17,427 nt of DNA from DATDPY01 sp964395765 (lineage in GTDB: Bacteria; Bacteroidota; Bacteroidia; Cytophagales; Cyclobacteriaceae). This document shows positions 1 through 7,246 of the stretch, piece by piece. Each line of letters begins with the position of its first letter. Position 1 is the first letter of the stretch. The position numbers and the translations under genes are program-made. The stretch spans positions 1 to 17,427 of the forward strand of contig CAYNCU010000077.1 in the NCBI GenBank assembly GCA_964395765.1, given 5' to 3'. A model generated the notes under the pieces. The model was not told the DNA's origin, made no database searches, and saw only the letters and a list, made by a program, of their open reading frames with translations.

Positions 1-1163
1 TTAGGCAGGTCTACTGCTTCGGCGAGATCAAGGATCCTTCCGTTTTTCATTAAAACATTGATTTTCATGTTTTTGGCAATATATGCTGCATTGCTTGTCG
101 TTCCACGCGCTATCATAAATTCGGCATCATTCCGTTCTATTTTATATTGATTACCAAGCGAATTGATCAGAACAGACAAAGTCGGATCCGTAACCGGCTT
201 GCCGGCTAATTTAACCTTAAATAACTTTCTTCGAATAAGCATATTACTTAGCTCACGCAAGACAATATCTCTTGATTTTGTCCAGTGTTTCACTTCCCCC
301 CAGACATCAAGATCATCCAACTCAAGGAATTCCGAAAATAACTTCTTGTTCGAGGTAAATTCTTTCAATGAAATATCCCGTGACAAAAAACTGAGAAGTG
401 TCGGGTTGATAATTTCCAGGCTGCCGTCGCGGGCCAGCTTTTTTGCACGGTTAATGAGTAGAAGCAGCATTTGCTCGGCGCCGATAGTAGTTTTATGAAG
501 ATAAACCTGCCAGTACATTAAACGACGCGCGCTTAAAAAATTTTCGATGGAATATATGGCCTTCTCCTCTACCACCAACTCATTCTCTACCACATTAAGC
601 ATTTTCAAAATCCTTTCGGTTCCGATCGTTCCTTCATTTACTCCTGTAAAGAAGCTGTCCCGGTTAAGGTAATCGAGCCGGTCTGTATCCAGCTGACTGG
701 AGACCAGTTGACTGAGAAATTTTTTCGGGTGGGTATGTCTGAAAATAGAAATTGCCTGTTCAAGGCGACCCCCGAATTCTCGGTTTAATTCTTCAAAAAC
801 AAGAAGCGAAACTTCTTCATGTGAGATATTTTTAAGAAGGTTTTTTTCCAGTGCATGGGAAAAAGGCCCATGGCCAATATCATGCAGCAGAATGGCGATC
901 ATGGCAGCCTCAGTTTCACCGGAAGTAATTTTTATGCCTTTGGATTTCAGATTCCCAAGGGCTTCGTCCATCAGGTGCATGGCGCCAATTGCATGCTGAA
1001 AACGGGTATGGAAAGCACCGGGATAAACGAGATCGGTCAGGCCCAGTTGTTTTATCCTGCGAAGCCGCTGAAACCAGGCATGTTCAATAAGTTTAAAAAT
1101 TATCCCGTCGGGGATATCAATAAAACCATAAACCGGGTCGTTAATAATTTTTTTCTTGATCAA
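1..1163 (-). CDS. HD-domain phosphohydrolase (dNTPase-like superfamily), C-terminus cut by window edge
   Basis: This is a predicted metal-dependent phosphohydrolase of the HD superfamily, related in sequence style to dGTP triphosphohydrolases; its true substrate is unknown. The 387 visible codons carry the HD ligands in order: H57 (HTRFQH), H94-D95 (LLHDIGHGPFSH), a further H98, and the C-terminal Asp of the run SQLDTDRLDYL (residues 157-165). The N-terminal block with IINDPVYGF and FQRLRRIKQLG is typical of the Bacteroidota members. The only usable start is TTG at 1163: an in-frame stop lies at 1178-1176 and no ATG lies between. The reading frame is open to base 1, where the family is nearly at its usual end (about 400 residues), so only a few residues should be missing. 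It is divergent from porX across 171 bases. The family call is firm; the substrate is not assigned. Confidence 0.87.
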   Translation of the reverse strand, partial: MIKKKIINDPVYGFIDIPDGIIFKLIEHAWFQRLRRIKQLGLTDLVYPGAFHTRFQHAIGAMHLMDEALGNLKSKGIKITSGETEAAMIAILLHDIGHGPFSHALEKNLLKNISHEEVSLLVFEELNREFGGRLEQAISIFRHTHPKKFLSQLVSSQLDTDRLDYLNRDSFFTGVNEGTIGTERILKMLNVVENELVVEEKAIYSIENFLSARRLMYWQVYLHKTTIGAEQMLLLLINRAKKLARDGSLEIINPTLLSFLSRDISLKEFTSNKKLFSEFLELDDLDVWGEVKHWTKSRDIVLRELSNMLIRRKLFKVKLAGKPVTDPTLSVLINSLGNQYKIERNDAEFMIARGTTSNAAYIAKNMKINVLMKNGRILDLAEAVDLP

Positions 1164-1253
1164 TCTATTTGACGGTTATTTCGTTAATTAATTAAGGAAA
1201 CGGCTAAATCAGGGATTTGAGACTGGTTTCGGTTATTACTTGTTAAATTAATC

Positions 1254-1289
1254 GTTATTCCTGAGCTTTAATCCGTCTCCGGGAATAAC
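1254..1289. repeat. Inverted repeat in the HD gene/porX divergent intergenic region
   Basis: GTTATTCC at 1254-1261 is matched by its reverse complement GGAATAAC at 1282-1289, with a 20-base loop. The related octamer CGGTTATT occurs twice more upstream, at 1173-1180 and 1230-1237. The 171-base spacer (1164-1334) holds no gene and must carry the promoters of the HD gene and porX, but I see no full TAnnTTTG box in it. The repeats could be an operator or an mRNA hairpin in the porX leader; function is inferred only from position. Confidence 0.4.
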
Positions 1290-1334
1290 CGGAATATTTA
1301 ATCCTCTATTGATATCAGGTAAAATTTACATATT

Positions 1335-2888
1335 ATGCAAAGATATACGATTTTATGGGCTGATGATGAAATTGAATTGCTGAAGCCGCATATGATGTTC
1401 CTGCAAAAAAAGGGGTATGATGTTACCCCGGTTTACAGCGGCAGGGATGCCATTGAAGAATGTGAATCAAAAAATTATGATCTGGTTTTCCTGGATGAAA
1501 ACATGCCGGGGATGACCGGTATCGAAACACTTGATAAAATAAAATCCCTGATTCCCTCCTTGCCGGTAATTATGATCACCAAAAGTGAAGAAGAACACAT
1601 CATGGAAGAAGCAATAGCCAGCAAAATTGCCGATTACCTCATCAAACCGCTGAATCCCAACCAGATTTTAATATCCATAAAAAAAATACTGGACAATAAG
1701 AGGCTCATCACTGAGAAAACAAATATAGGTTACCAGCAGGAATTCCAGAAAATCAGTCTCGCCGTGACAGGGCGTCTTAATTATAAGGAATGGGCAGAGG
1801 TATACAAAAAGCTTGTTTACTGGGAGCTTGAATTCGAATCTGCCCAAAATAGTAGTATGGCCGAGGTTCTTGAAACTCAGAAAGCGGAAGCCAATGTAAA
1901 TTTTGTAAAATACATTAAAGAGAATTATGAAAAGTGGCTGAATACCAATGAAATAGAAAAACCACTGATGTCGTATCAATTACTGAAAGAAAAAGTATTC
2001 CCGGGCCTTGGCGGCGAAAAACCCGTATTCCTTATTTTAATCGACAATCTCAGGTTTGACCAATGGAAAGTAATCGAACCTTATATCCTTGAAGATTTTA
2101 CGGTTGAAAACGAGGATACCTATTATTCAATTCTTCCGACCACGACTGCCTATGCGAGAAATGCCATATTTTCCGGTATGCTGCCATCTGAAATGGCCCG
2201 TCATCATCCCGATATCTGGCAGAATGAGGATGATGAAGGTGGCAAAAACAATCACGAGGAAGATTTTCTGGTTCGGCAAGTGGCCCGGATGCGTATGAAC
2301 ATAAAGGTTAGTTATAATAAGATTCTGAACGCTTCGCAGGGAAGGCAGCTCATCGATAACTTGCAAAACCTCACCCATAATAATTTAAATGTGATCGTTT
2401 ATAATTTTGTCGATATGCTGTCTCATGCGCGGACGGAAATGGAAATGATCAGGGAATTGGCGCCTGATGAATCCGCCTACCGTTCAATTACCCGTTCCTG
2501 GTTCCAGCATTCATCTCTGCTTGAAATAATACGCAAAATTTCCGGCTTTAAAGCTAAACTTTTCATTTCAACGGACCATGGAACGATGCGGGTTAAACGA
2601 CCGGTTAAAATCATTGGCGACAGGAATACCAATACCAATCTCAGGTATAAAGTTGGAAAAAATCTCAATTTTGAAGAAAACAAGGTCTTTTTTACCCGAA
2701 ACCCGGAGAAAATCTTTCTTCCTAAAATAAATGTCTCTTCGGCTTACGTTTTCGCCGTTGAAGATACATTTTTCGCCTACCCAAATAATTATAATTACTT
2801 TGTCAATTATTATAAAGACACCTTTCAGCATGGGGGAATCTCAATGGAGGAAATGATAATTCCAATTATTTCCTTAAATTCGAAATGA
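1335..2888 (+). CDS. porX: PorX: response regulator with PglZ domain (type IX secretion regulator)
   Basis: PorX is the two-component response regulator, partnered with the sensor kinase PorY, that controls expression of the Bacteroidota type IX secretion system. The 517-residue protein has a receiver domain at about residues 1-120: acidic pair D10-D11, phosphoacceptor D54 in LVFLDENMPG, T82 and K104-P105. A helical linker follows. The rest is a PglZ domain of the alkaline-phosphatase fold: putative metal ligand D237 (LIDNLRFD), a Thr cluster at 269-271 (LPTTTAYAR), D414-H415 (STDHGTMR) and a late His at 499 (QHGGIS). There is no DNA-binding output domain, as is normal for PorX; family members have been reported to act as phosphodiesterases on oligonucleotides. 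It starts the rightward porX-tsaE-ald cluster, with 18 bases before tsaE. PorY and the secretion machinery genes are not in this window. The domain assignment is secure and the role follows from the family. Confidence 0.93.
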   Translation: MQRYTILWADDEIELLKPHMMFLQKKGYDVTPVYSGRDAIEECESKNYDLVFLDENMPGMTGIETLDKIKSLIPSLPVIMITKSEEEHIMEEAIASKIADYLIKPLNPNQILISIKKILDNKRLITEKTNIGYQQEFQKISLAVTGRLNYKEWAEVYKKLVYWELEFESAQNSSMAEVLETQKAEANVNFVKYIKENYEKWLNTNEIEKPLMSYQLLKEKVFPGLGGEKPVFLILIDNLRFDQWKVIEPYILEDFTVENEDTYYSILPTTTAYARNAIFSGMLPSEMARHHPDIWQNEDDEGGKNNHEEDFLVRQVARMRMNIKVSYNKILNASQGRQLIDNLQNLTHNNLNVIVYNFVDMLSHARTEMEMIRELAPDESAYRSITRSWFQHSSLLEIIRKISGFKAKLFISTDHGTMRVKRPVKIIGDRNTNTNLRYKVGKNLNFEENKVFFTRNPEKIFLPKINVSSAYVFAVEDTFFAYPNNYNYFVNYYKDTFQHGGISMEEMIIPIISLNSK

Positions 2889-2906
2889 TTTTAGGCTTGA
2901 AATAAA

Positions 2907-3329
2907 TTGGAGATCCTTTGTTCCGGACTGGATGAGCTAGAAAACGTAGTTGCCAGGATCTTTGAATTCGGCAAAGAAAATAAAATCTGGCTTTTAAAAG
3001 GAGATATCGGGGCCGGGAAAACTACCTTTATGCATGTTCTTGCCGGACAATTAGGAGTAGTTGACATGGTTAACAGCCCCTCATATTCGATCATAAATGA
3101 ATACCGGACCCGGGATGAAGAAACATTTTACCATTTTGATTTATTTCGTATAAAATCAACCGCTGAAGTATTGGAAATAGGATTTTTAGATTATATTGAT
3201 TCTACAGATTATTGTTTTATTGAGTGGCCGGAATTGATTGAAAACCTTTTACCATCAAGATACACTGAGGTATTTATTCAGGTTACCGGGCCCGATGTAA
3301 GAATTTTTAATGTCAATTTACATGCCTGA
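2907..3329 (+). CDS. tsaE: TsaE, ATPase of tRNA threonylcarbamoyladenosine (t6A37) synthesis
   Basis: TsaE is the P-loop ATPase that works with TsaB and TsaD to place threonylcarbamoyl on A37 of ANN-decoding tRNAs in the cytoplasm. At 140 residues it is full length. Visible motifs are the Walker A GDIGAGKTT with K38, T39 and T40 (residues 32-40); the conserved SPSYSIINEY block (57-66); YHFDLFRI (75-82); and FIEWPEL with E106-W107, the family's C-terminal signature. Translation starts at TTG 2907, since there is no ATG upstream in frame close to the porX stop. It is probably co-transcribed with porX (18-base gap), and its 3' end overlaps ald. Confidence 0.95.
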   Translation: MEILCSGLDELENVVARIFEFGKENKIWLLKGDIGAGKTTFMHVLAGQLGVVDMVNSPSYSIINEYRTRDEETFYHFDLFRIKSTAEVLEIGFLDYIDSTDYCFIEWPELIENLLPSRYTEVFIQVTGPDVRIFNVNLHA

Positions 3330-4554
3330 AAAAAAACATTCAGGGTTTGAAGCACTCGCAAAAGAAACTTCACTGTATCCGCAGGAAGCGCTTGTAAAAA
3401 TCAAGCGGAAAAAAGCATCCTTGTTTATTGGGATACCCAAAGAGAATTCCTTCCAGGAAAACAGGATCGCCCTCACTCCGGATGGTGTTAACCTGCTGGT
3501 TAATAACGGTCATGAAATCTGGGTGGAAACCGGCGCAGGTCTGGAATCCAAGTTCTCCGATAAGGAATATAGTGATGCCGGGGCCAAAATCATATATACC
3601 CGGGCCGAGGTTTTTCATGCCGATATTATCCTGAAAGTTGAACCGGCAACAGTGAACGAAATTTCCATGATGAAACCGGGGAAGGCACTTATTTCGGCTC
3701 TTCAGCTGGGTCATCAGAGCATTGATTACCTGAACGCGATCAACAAGAAAAAGCTTACTTCCCTCGCCTATGAATTAATAGAGGATAAAGCCGGGGGAAT
3801 GCCCGCGGTCCGCGCTATTAGTGAAATTGCCGGCAGTACGGTAATGCTGATTGCTGCCGAGTACCTTAGCAGCGTGCATAACGGAAAGGGAATCATTCTC
3901 GGCGGCATAACCGGTGTTCCACCCACCCGCGTGGTAATTCTGGGTTCCGGTACCGTAGCTGAATATGCCGCAAGGGCCGCCATAGGACTGGGTGCAGATA
4001 TACAGATTTTTGATAATCATTTATACAAACTCAGGAGATTGAAACATGCACTTGGTCACCTGGTATATACTTCAACCATAAATAATATCCTTCTGGCAGA
4101 TGCCTTAAAACAGGCAGATGTGGTTATTGGAGCCATACGACCGGAAAAAGGAAACAACCGCTATGTTGTCACGGAAGAAATGGTGGCCCGGATGAAGCCG
4201 GGATCGGTTATTATCGATGTCAGCATTGACCAGGGTGGCTGCATCGAAACTTCAGAAATCACAACCCATGATAAACCCATATTTGTAAAATATGGTGTTA
4301 TCCACTACTGCGTGCCAAACATAACCAGCCGGGTTCCACGAACGGCTGCCACCGCCCTGAATAATATTTTTACCCCCATTCTTAACCAGGCTGGAGAAGA
4401 AGGTGGATTTGACGAAATGATATTTAACAATCAATGGTTAATGAAAGGGGTTTATGCCTATAATGGAAATCTTACCAATCCCTACATTGCAAGGAAATTC
4501 AGCCTGAAATATAAAGATCTTAATCTCCTCCTGGCCGCCAGGTTCCGACTTTAG
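3310..4554 (+). CDS. ald: Alanine dehydrogenase
   Basis: This enzyme interconverts L-alanine and pyruvate plus ammonia with NAD(H). With 414 residues it is longer than the classic enzyme of about 370 because of a leader of about 35 residues (LAKETSLYPQE region) of the kind found in Bacteroidota homologues. Active-site counterparts are K109 (IILKVEP), H135 (LQLGHQS) and D307 (VSIDQGG), matching Lys75, His96 and Asp270 of the well-studied mycobacterial enzyme. The substrate loop GIPKENSFQENRIALTP lies at 41-57 and the NAD Rossmann glycine motif VVILGSGTVAE near 215-225. The ATG at 3310 gives a 20-base overlap with tsaE; the in-frame ATG at 3322 (8-base overlap, ATGCCTGA) is equally possible. 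The overlap suggests translational coupling. It converges with the VOC gene across 8 bases. Confidence 0.93.
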   Translation: MSIYMPEKKHSGFEALAKETSLYPQEALVKIKRKKASLFIGIPKENSFQENRIALTPDGVNLLVNNGHEIWVETGAGLESKFSDKEYSDAGAKIIYTRAEVFHADIILKVEPATVNEISMMKPGKALISALQLGHQSIDYLNAINKKKLTSLAYELIEDKAGGMPAVRAISEIAGSTVMLIAAEYLSSVHNGKGIILGGITGVPPTRVVILGSGTVAEYAARAAIGLGADIQIFDNHLYKLRRLKHALGHLVYTSTINNILLADALKQADVVIGAIRPEKGNNRYVVTEEMVARMKPGSVIIDVSIDQGGCIETSEITTHDKPIFVKYGVIHYCVPNITSRVPRTAATALNNIFTPILNQAGEEGGFDEMIFNNQWLMKGVYAYNGNLTNPYIARKFSLKYKDLNLLLAARFRL

Positions 4555-4562
4555 TTTTGATT

Positions 4563-4934
4563 TTATTTAAATTGCGTTAAGGAAAGAACATTCCCGTCAG
4601 GGTCTCTAAACCAGGCAACTTTAGCCCCGGATGGTGACGTCCATATCCTGTTTTCATCTTGTGACATCCCTTTATAACGATTAAACTTAACCCCTCTTTT
4701 TTTTAATTGGTTTACCTTATTTTTTATATTCTTAATCTCCCAGCCCAATACGGTTCTTTGAACCGGAACAAAATCATTTACTTTTTGTATTCTTAACATC
4801 GAATGGTAGGCATTGAATTCAAGGGCAAAAGAATCCTCGCTTATCAATTTTAATCCCAGCCTTTTATTATAAAAATCACGGGATTTCGAGGGATGAGAGG
4901 TGGCAATAAAACATATAAGTTTAGACTTGTTCAT
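4563..4934 (-). CDS. VOC-fold (glyoxalase/bleomycin-resistance superfamily) protein
   Basis: This 123-residue protein is one full vicinal-oxygen-chelate unit (two beta-alpha-beta-beta-beta modules). Evidence is the N-terminal strand and helix ending in SRDFYNKRLGLKLI (residues 18-31), the central strand with LGWEIKNI, the helix VNQLKKRGVKF, and the closing signature WFRDPDGNVLSL near the C-terminus. In metal-dependent glyoxalases the last motif usually ends in Glu (NxxEL); here a Ser stands in that place, and the first-strand metal His is not obvious, so a metal-dependent glyoxalase I activity is unlikely. The substrate is unknown. It lies 76 bases downstream of ispH on the same strand and could be on the same transcript. 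Confidence 0.85.
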   Translation of the reverse strand: MNKSKLICFIATSHPSKSRDFYNKRLGLKLISEDSFALEFNAYHSMLRIQKVNDFVPVQRTVLGWEIKNIKNKVNQLKKRGVKFNRYKGMSQDENRIWTSPSGAKVAWFRDPDGNVLSLTQFK

Positions 4935-5010
4935 GGATAATTCATTTTAAGGATTAGGTAATTTAAAAAATAAGAGGTGAAAATACCAAGAAAATTAATC
5001 CGGATTACAG

Positions 5011-5907
5011 TCAGGAAAGAGCCGGGGATTTATCCATAGCTTTAATAAAATTTTCAATTTTTTCCATTAACCACATAGGGGTTGATGTTGCCCCGCAAAT
5101 ACCGATTGAATCACCTGGCCTGAACCATTCAGACTTTAGCTCATTTTCGTCTTCAATGAAATAACTCCTTGAATTCGTGTTTCGACAAACTTCAAACAAG
5201 GCTTTCCCATTGGAACTTTTCTTACTGCTTGCAAACAGAATTACATCATGTTCCTGTGAAAACCGGGTAAGTTGAGGTTCACGGTTTGAAACCTGCCTGC
5301 AAATGCTGTCATTGGAATCAAATTCAATTTCTTCCAGGTTTTTATTGTTGGATTTCATGCGCTCCTCGATCAATTTCTTAATATGATAATAACCCTTGGT
5401 GCTTTTGGTGGTTTGGCTGAATAAGGCAATTGATTTGGTAAAATCAATTTTATTAAGATCCTCTTCGGAGGAAACAATGATGGCCGATTTTCTCGTTTGT
5501 CCTGATAATCCGATGACTTCGGCATGTCCCTCCTTTCCGTAAATAACAATCTGGCCATTTAAGGAAGACATTTTTTCATAAGCATTTCTCACCCTGTTCT
5601 GAAGCTTTAATACCACAGGGCAGGAAGCATCAATAAGTTCGATATTATTTGTAAGGGCAATTTTATAGGTTTCGGGGGGTTCACCATGTGCCCTGATTAA
5701 GACTTTACAATCATGAAGATTTTCAAGATCATTCCGGTCAATAACCCTGAGACCCTTTTCCTTTAGTCTCCTGACTTCCATATCATTGTGGACAATATCT
5801 CCCAGACAGTAGAGATGAGAGCTATTCTCCATTTCATCTTCAGCCATCTGAATGGCAAATTCAACGCCGAAACAATATCCTGAATTTTTATCGATTTCTA
5901 CTTTCAT
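5011..5907 (-). CDS. ispH: IspH, 4-hydroxy-3-methylbut-2-enyl diphosphate reductase
   Basis: IspH is the last enzyme of the MEP pathway: an iron-sulfur reductase that turns HMBPP into IPP and DMAPP. The 298-residue product has the three cluster cysteines C12 (SGYCFGV), C96 (DASCPVV) and C203 (DSICRQV). It also has substrate-binding histidines H40 (DIVHNDMEV), H74 (RAHGEPPET) and H128 with E130 (KEGHAEVIG), the SSKKSSNGK phosphate-binding segment, and the closing TSTPMWLMEKI helix. I place the start at ATG 5907. The frame remains open upstream to an ATG at 6024, but those 39 extra codons do not resemble the family, and a promoter-like sequence lies inside them. With this start the first two cysteines fall at 12 and 96, as in E. 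coli IspH. Confidence 0.97.
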   Translation of the reverse strand: MKVEIDKNSGYCFGVEFAIQMAEDEMENSSHLYCLGDIVHNDMEVRRLKEKGLRVIDRNDLENLHDCKVLIRAHGEPPETYKIALTNNIELIDASCPVVLKLQNRVRNAYEKMSSLNGQIVIYGKEGHAEVIGLSGQTRKSAIIVSSEEDLNKIDFTKSIALFSQTTKSTKGYYHIKKLIEERMKSNNKNLEEIEFDSNDSICRQVSNREPQLTRFSQEHDVILFASSKKSSNGKALFEVCRNTNSRSYFIEDENELKSEWFRPGDSIGICGATSTPMWLMEKIENFIKAMDKSPALS

Positions 5908-5969
5908 GACTTTTATCAAAATCGGTCGAATGGAGCGCCTTTGTTTCCACAAAGGCAAAGCCGGACTTT

Positions 5970-6002
5970 CAAAATTAAAGCATATCGGCCCATTATCATA
6001 AA
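5970..6002 (-). promoter_or_regulatory. Candidate Bacteroidota-type promoter of ispH
   Basis: On the minus strand, TAATTTTG at 5977-5970 fits the Bacteroidota -7 consensus TAnnTTTG, and TTTA at 6002-5999 sits 21 bases upstream where the -33 TTTG box is expected. Transcription would begin near 5963 and leave a leader of about 55 bases before ATG 5907, which also argues against the longer ispH reading frame. The -33 box is imperfect. Confidence 0.4.
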
Positions 6003-6079
6003 ATGACAAGGCTTTTTTAATCATAAACAGGGTGAATCCACAAAGGTTATTAACCCGGAAGAAAGGGCACTCCCCTCAA

Positions 6080-6217
6080 TTAACAATCTTTTATTGGGCA
6101 GGGAATAGGGCCATGTTTAGGGATACTCCTTTTACGGGGACGTGAAGCCGCACAATCTGTTAGTACAGCAGCTATTACCACCATGATAATTAAAAGCCAA
6201 ATCCTTTTCTTTTTCAA
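6080..6217 (-). CDS. Tiny secreted/lipoprotein-like peptide (45 aa)
   Basis: This short reading frame translates to a positively charged start (LKKKR), a hydrophobic stretch (IWLLIIMVVIAAVL), then LTDC with Cys at residue 22, followed by a basic, Pro-rich tail ending in GPIPCPIKDC. It looks like a signal peptide of type II with lipid attachment to Cys22 and a mature part of only about 24 residues holding two more cysteines. The Asp just before the Cys is unusual for a lipobox, so a simple membrane anchor is an alternative. Start is TTG 6217, or TTG 6229 for 49 residues; an in-frame stop lies at 6235-6233. A -7-like box at 6248-6241 precedes it. It is upstream of and co-directional with ispH. 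I do not recognise a family, and its function is unknown. Confidence 0.55.
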   Translation of the reverse strand: MKKKRIWLLIIMVVIAAVLTDCAASRPRKRSIPKHGPIPCPIKDC

Positions 6218-6240
6218 AATTGTAATCAATATTTATTGTA

Positions 6241-6248
6241 CAAATATA
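6241..6248 (-). promoter_or_regulatory. Candidate -7 promoter element of the tiny lipoprotein-like gene
   Basis: TATATTTG on the minus strand fits TAnnTTTG exactly and lies 11 bases before TTG 6229 and 23 before TTG 6217. No good -33 TTTG box is seen at the usual distance, so this rests on one box and on position. Confidence 0.35.
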
Positions 6249-6287
6249 AGTTAATGGCTGTTAAAATCATTCTAAATTTATTACACT

Positions 6288-6581
6288 ATGGCTATGAAAA
6301 CTGAAAAATCCGGAAAAGCAGAAAAAGTTCTGCAGGAACTGGGAAAATCCATTGATGAACTGATAAGTAAAGCCAAAAATTCCAAAGGTCCGGTAAAAAA
6401 AGAAATTGACAACCGGATCGAAGAATTGAAACGGAATAAAAAAACGCTTGAACAGGAATTTGAAAAATTCAAAAAGGAACATTCCGGAAATATGGATAAA
6501 TTTGAAAAATCAGTTCAAAATGCCGCCGGCGAAGTTAAAAAATCGTTTCAGGATTTATTTTCCAGAAAAAAGAAGAAATAA
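6288..6581 (+). CDS. Small lysine-rich helical (coiled-coil) protein, function unknown
   Basis: The 97-residue product has 24 lysines and many glutamates, no signal peptide, no membrane segment and no cysteine. Residues about 12-32 and 36-92 are strongly helix-forming with heptad-like hydrophobic spacing, split by a KGPVKK turn near residues 33-38; the protein ends in a basic RKKKK tail. Such a pattern suits a cytoplasmic coiled-coil or amphipathic helical protein, perhaps nucleic-acid or surface associated through its basic tail, but no family is recognised. The start may be ATG 6288 or the second ATG at 6294. It is a lone rightward gene, divergent from the tiny lipoprotein-like gene and convergent with the NeuD-like gene, 7 bases between the stops. 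Confidence 0.65.
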   Translation: MAMKTEKSGKAEKVLQELGKSIDELISKAKNSKGPVKKEIDNRIEELKRNKKTLEQEFEKFKKEHSGNMDKFEKSVQNAAGEVKKSFQDLFSRKKKK

Positions 6582-6588
6582 CGGTTCA

Positions 6589-7227
6589 TTAAACATCTAC
6601 CACCTTCGCGGGATTTCCGAAAACAGTTGTATTTTCTTTTATATTTTCAATTACAACCGAACCCGCTCCTATCCGTGCCTTTTTACCGATTTTCACACCG
6701 GGCACAATGGTAACGCCTGCACCGATAAAAACTTCATCACCAATCTCAGTTCCTTCACCGGCGATACTTCCCGATCCAACCTGAATAAAATTTCCTAAGG
6801 ACACTTCTGTTTCAATAATCACTCCTGCGTGAAATATATTATGACTTCCGATCCGCGACTTCGTTCCGATCGAAACCGAATCATTTATGAAATTTCCATG
6901 CTCAAGGTAAACGGACCCGGCCAGACTTGCATTCCTGTGAATTGCATTGACCGGTATGATTTTTCTTCGTTCCTTTAACAGCTTTACAATCGATTTACGT
7001 TCGGCGTTATCATCGGTAGCAACAAAAGCTTCACATTTATGTCCGATTAATTTTAAAAAGCCGTCATCCGTGGAATTTCCCAAAACTTGGATTTCCATCA
7101 ACAGGCTTCCATGAAGGGATTTATCATCATCCAGAAATCCATAAACGATTATATCATTACTTTTAAAAATCTCCAGGGCAGCCTTTCCTATCCGGTTAGC
7201 CCCGAAAATTATTACAGGTTTTTCCAT
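6589..7227 (-). CDS. NeuD/PglD-like left-handed beta-helix acyltransferase homologue
   Basis: NeuD/PglD-family enzymes acetylate sugars (sialic acid or UDP-amino sugars) for surface glycans. The 212-residue protein has an N-terminal Rossmann-like part (residues 3-90, opening IIFGANRIGKAA and containing FLDDD at 31-35) and then hexapeptide repeats forming a left-handed beta-helix (about 100-190, e.g. EIGDEVFIGAGVTIVPGVKIG), closing with the family ending FGNPAKVV. The usual active-site His in the VEHEC-type motif appears as Thr140 (VIIETEVSLG), and the next conserved His (AHVG) as Gln149. Acetyltransfer by the standard mechanism is therefore doubtful. It lies 19 bases after the polytopic membrane gene and is likely the last gene of that unit. 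Confidence 0.8.
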   Translation of the reverse strand: MEKPVIIFGANRIGKAALEIFKSNDIIVYGFLDDDKSLHGSLLMEIQVLGNSTDDGFLKLIGHKCEAFVATDDNAERKSIVKLLKERRKIIPVNAIHRNASLAGSVYLEHGNFINDSVSIGTKSRIGSHNIFHAGVIIETEVSLGNFIQVGSGSIAGEGTEIGDEVFIGAGVTIVPGVKIGKKARIGAGSVVIENIKENTTVFGNPAKVVDV

Positions 7228-7246
7228 ACCGTTCTATAATTTGTGT

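Noticed and set aside
855..1172. A 105-codon rightward open frame over the 5' part of the HD gene
   Set aside because: It mirrors the conserved HD-domain coding sequence on the other strand; the HD motifs are clear on the minus strand.
1336..1343. TATCTTTG on the minus strand as a -7 box for the HD gene
   Set aside because: It overlaps the first codons of porX, lies about 170 bases from the HD start, and has no -33 TTTG at the usual distance; likely chance.
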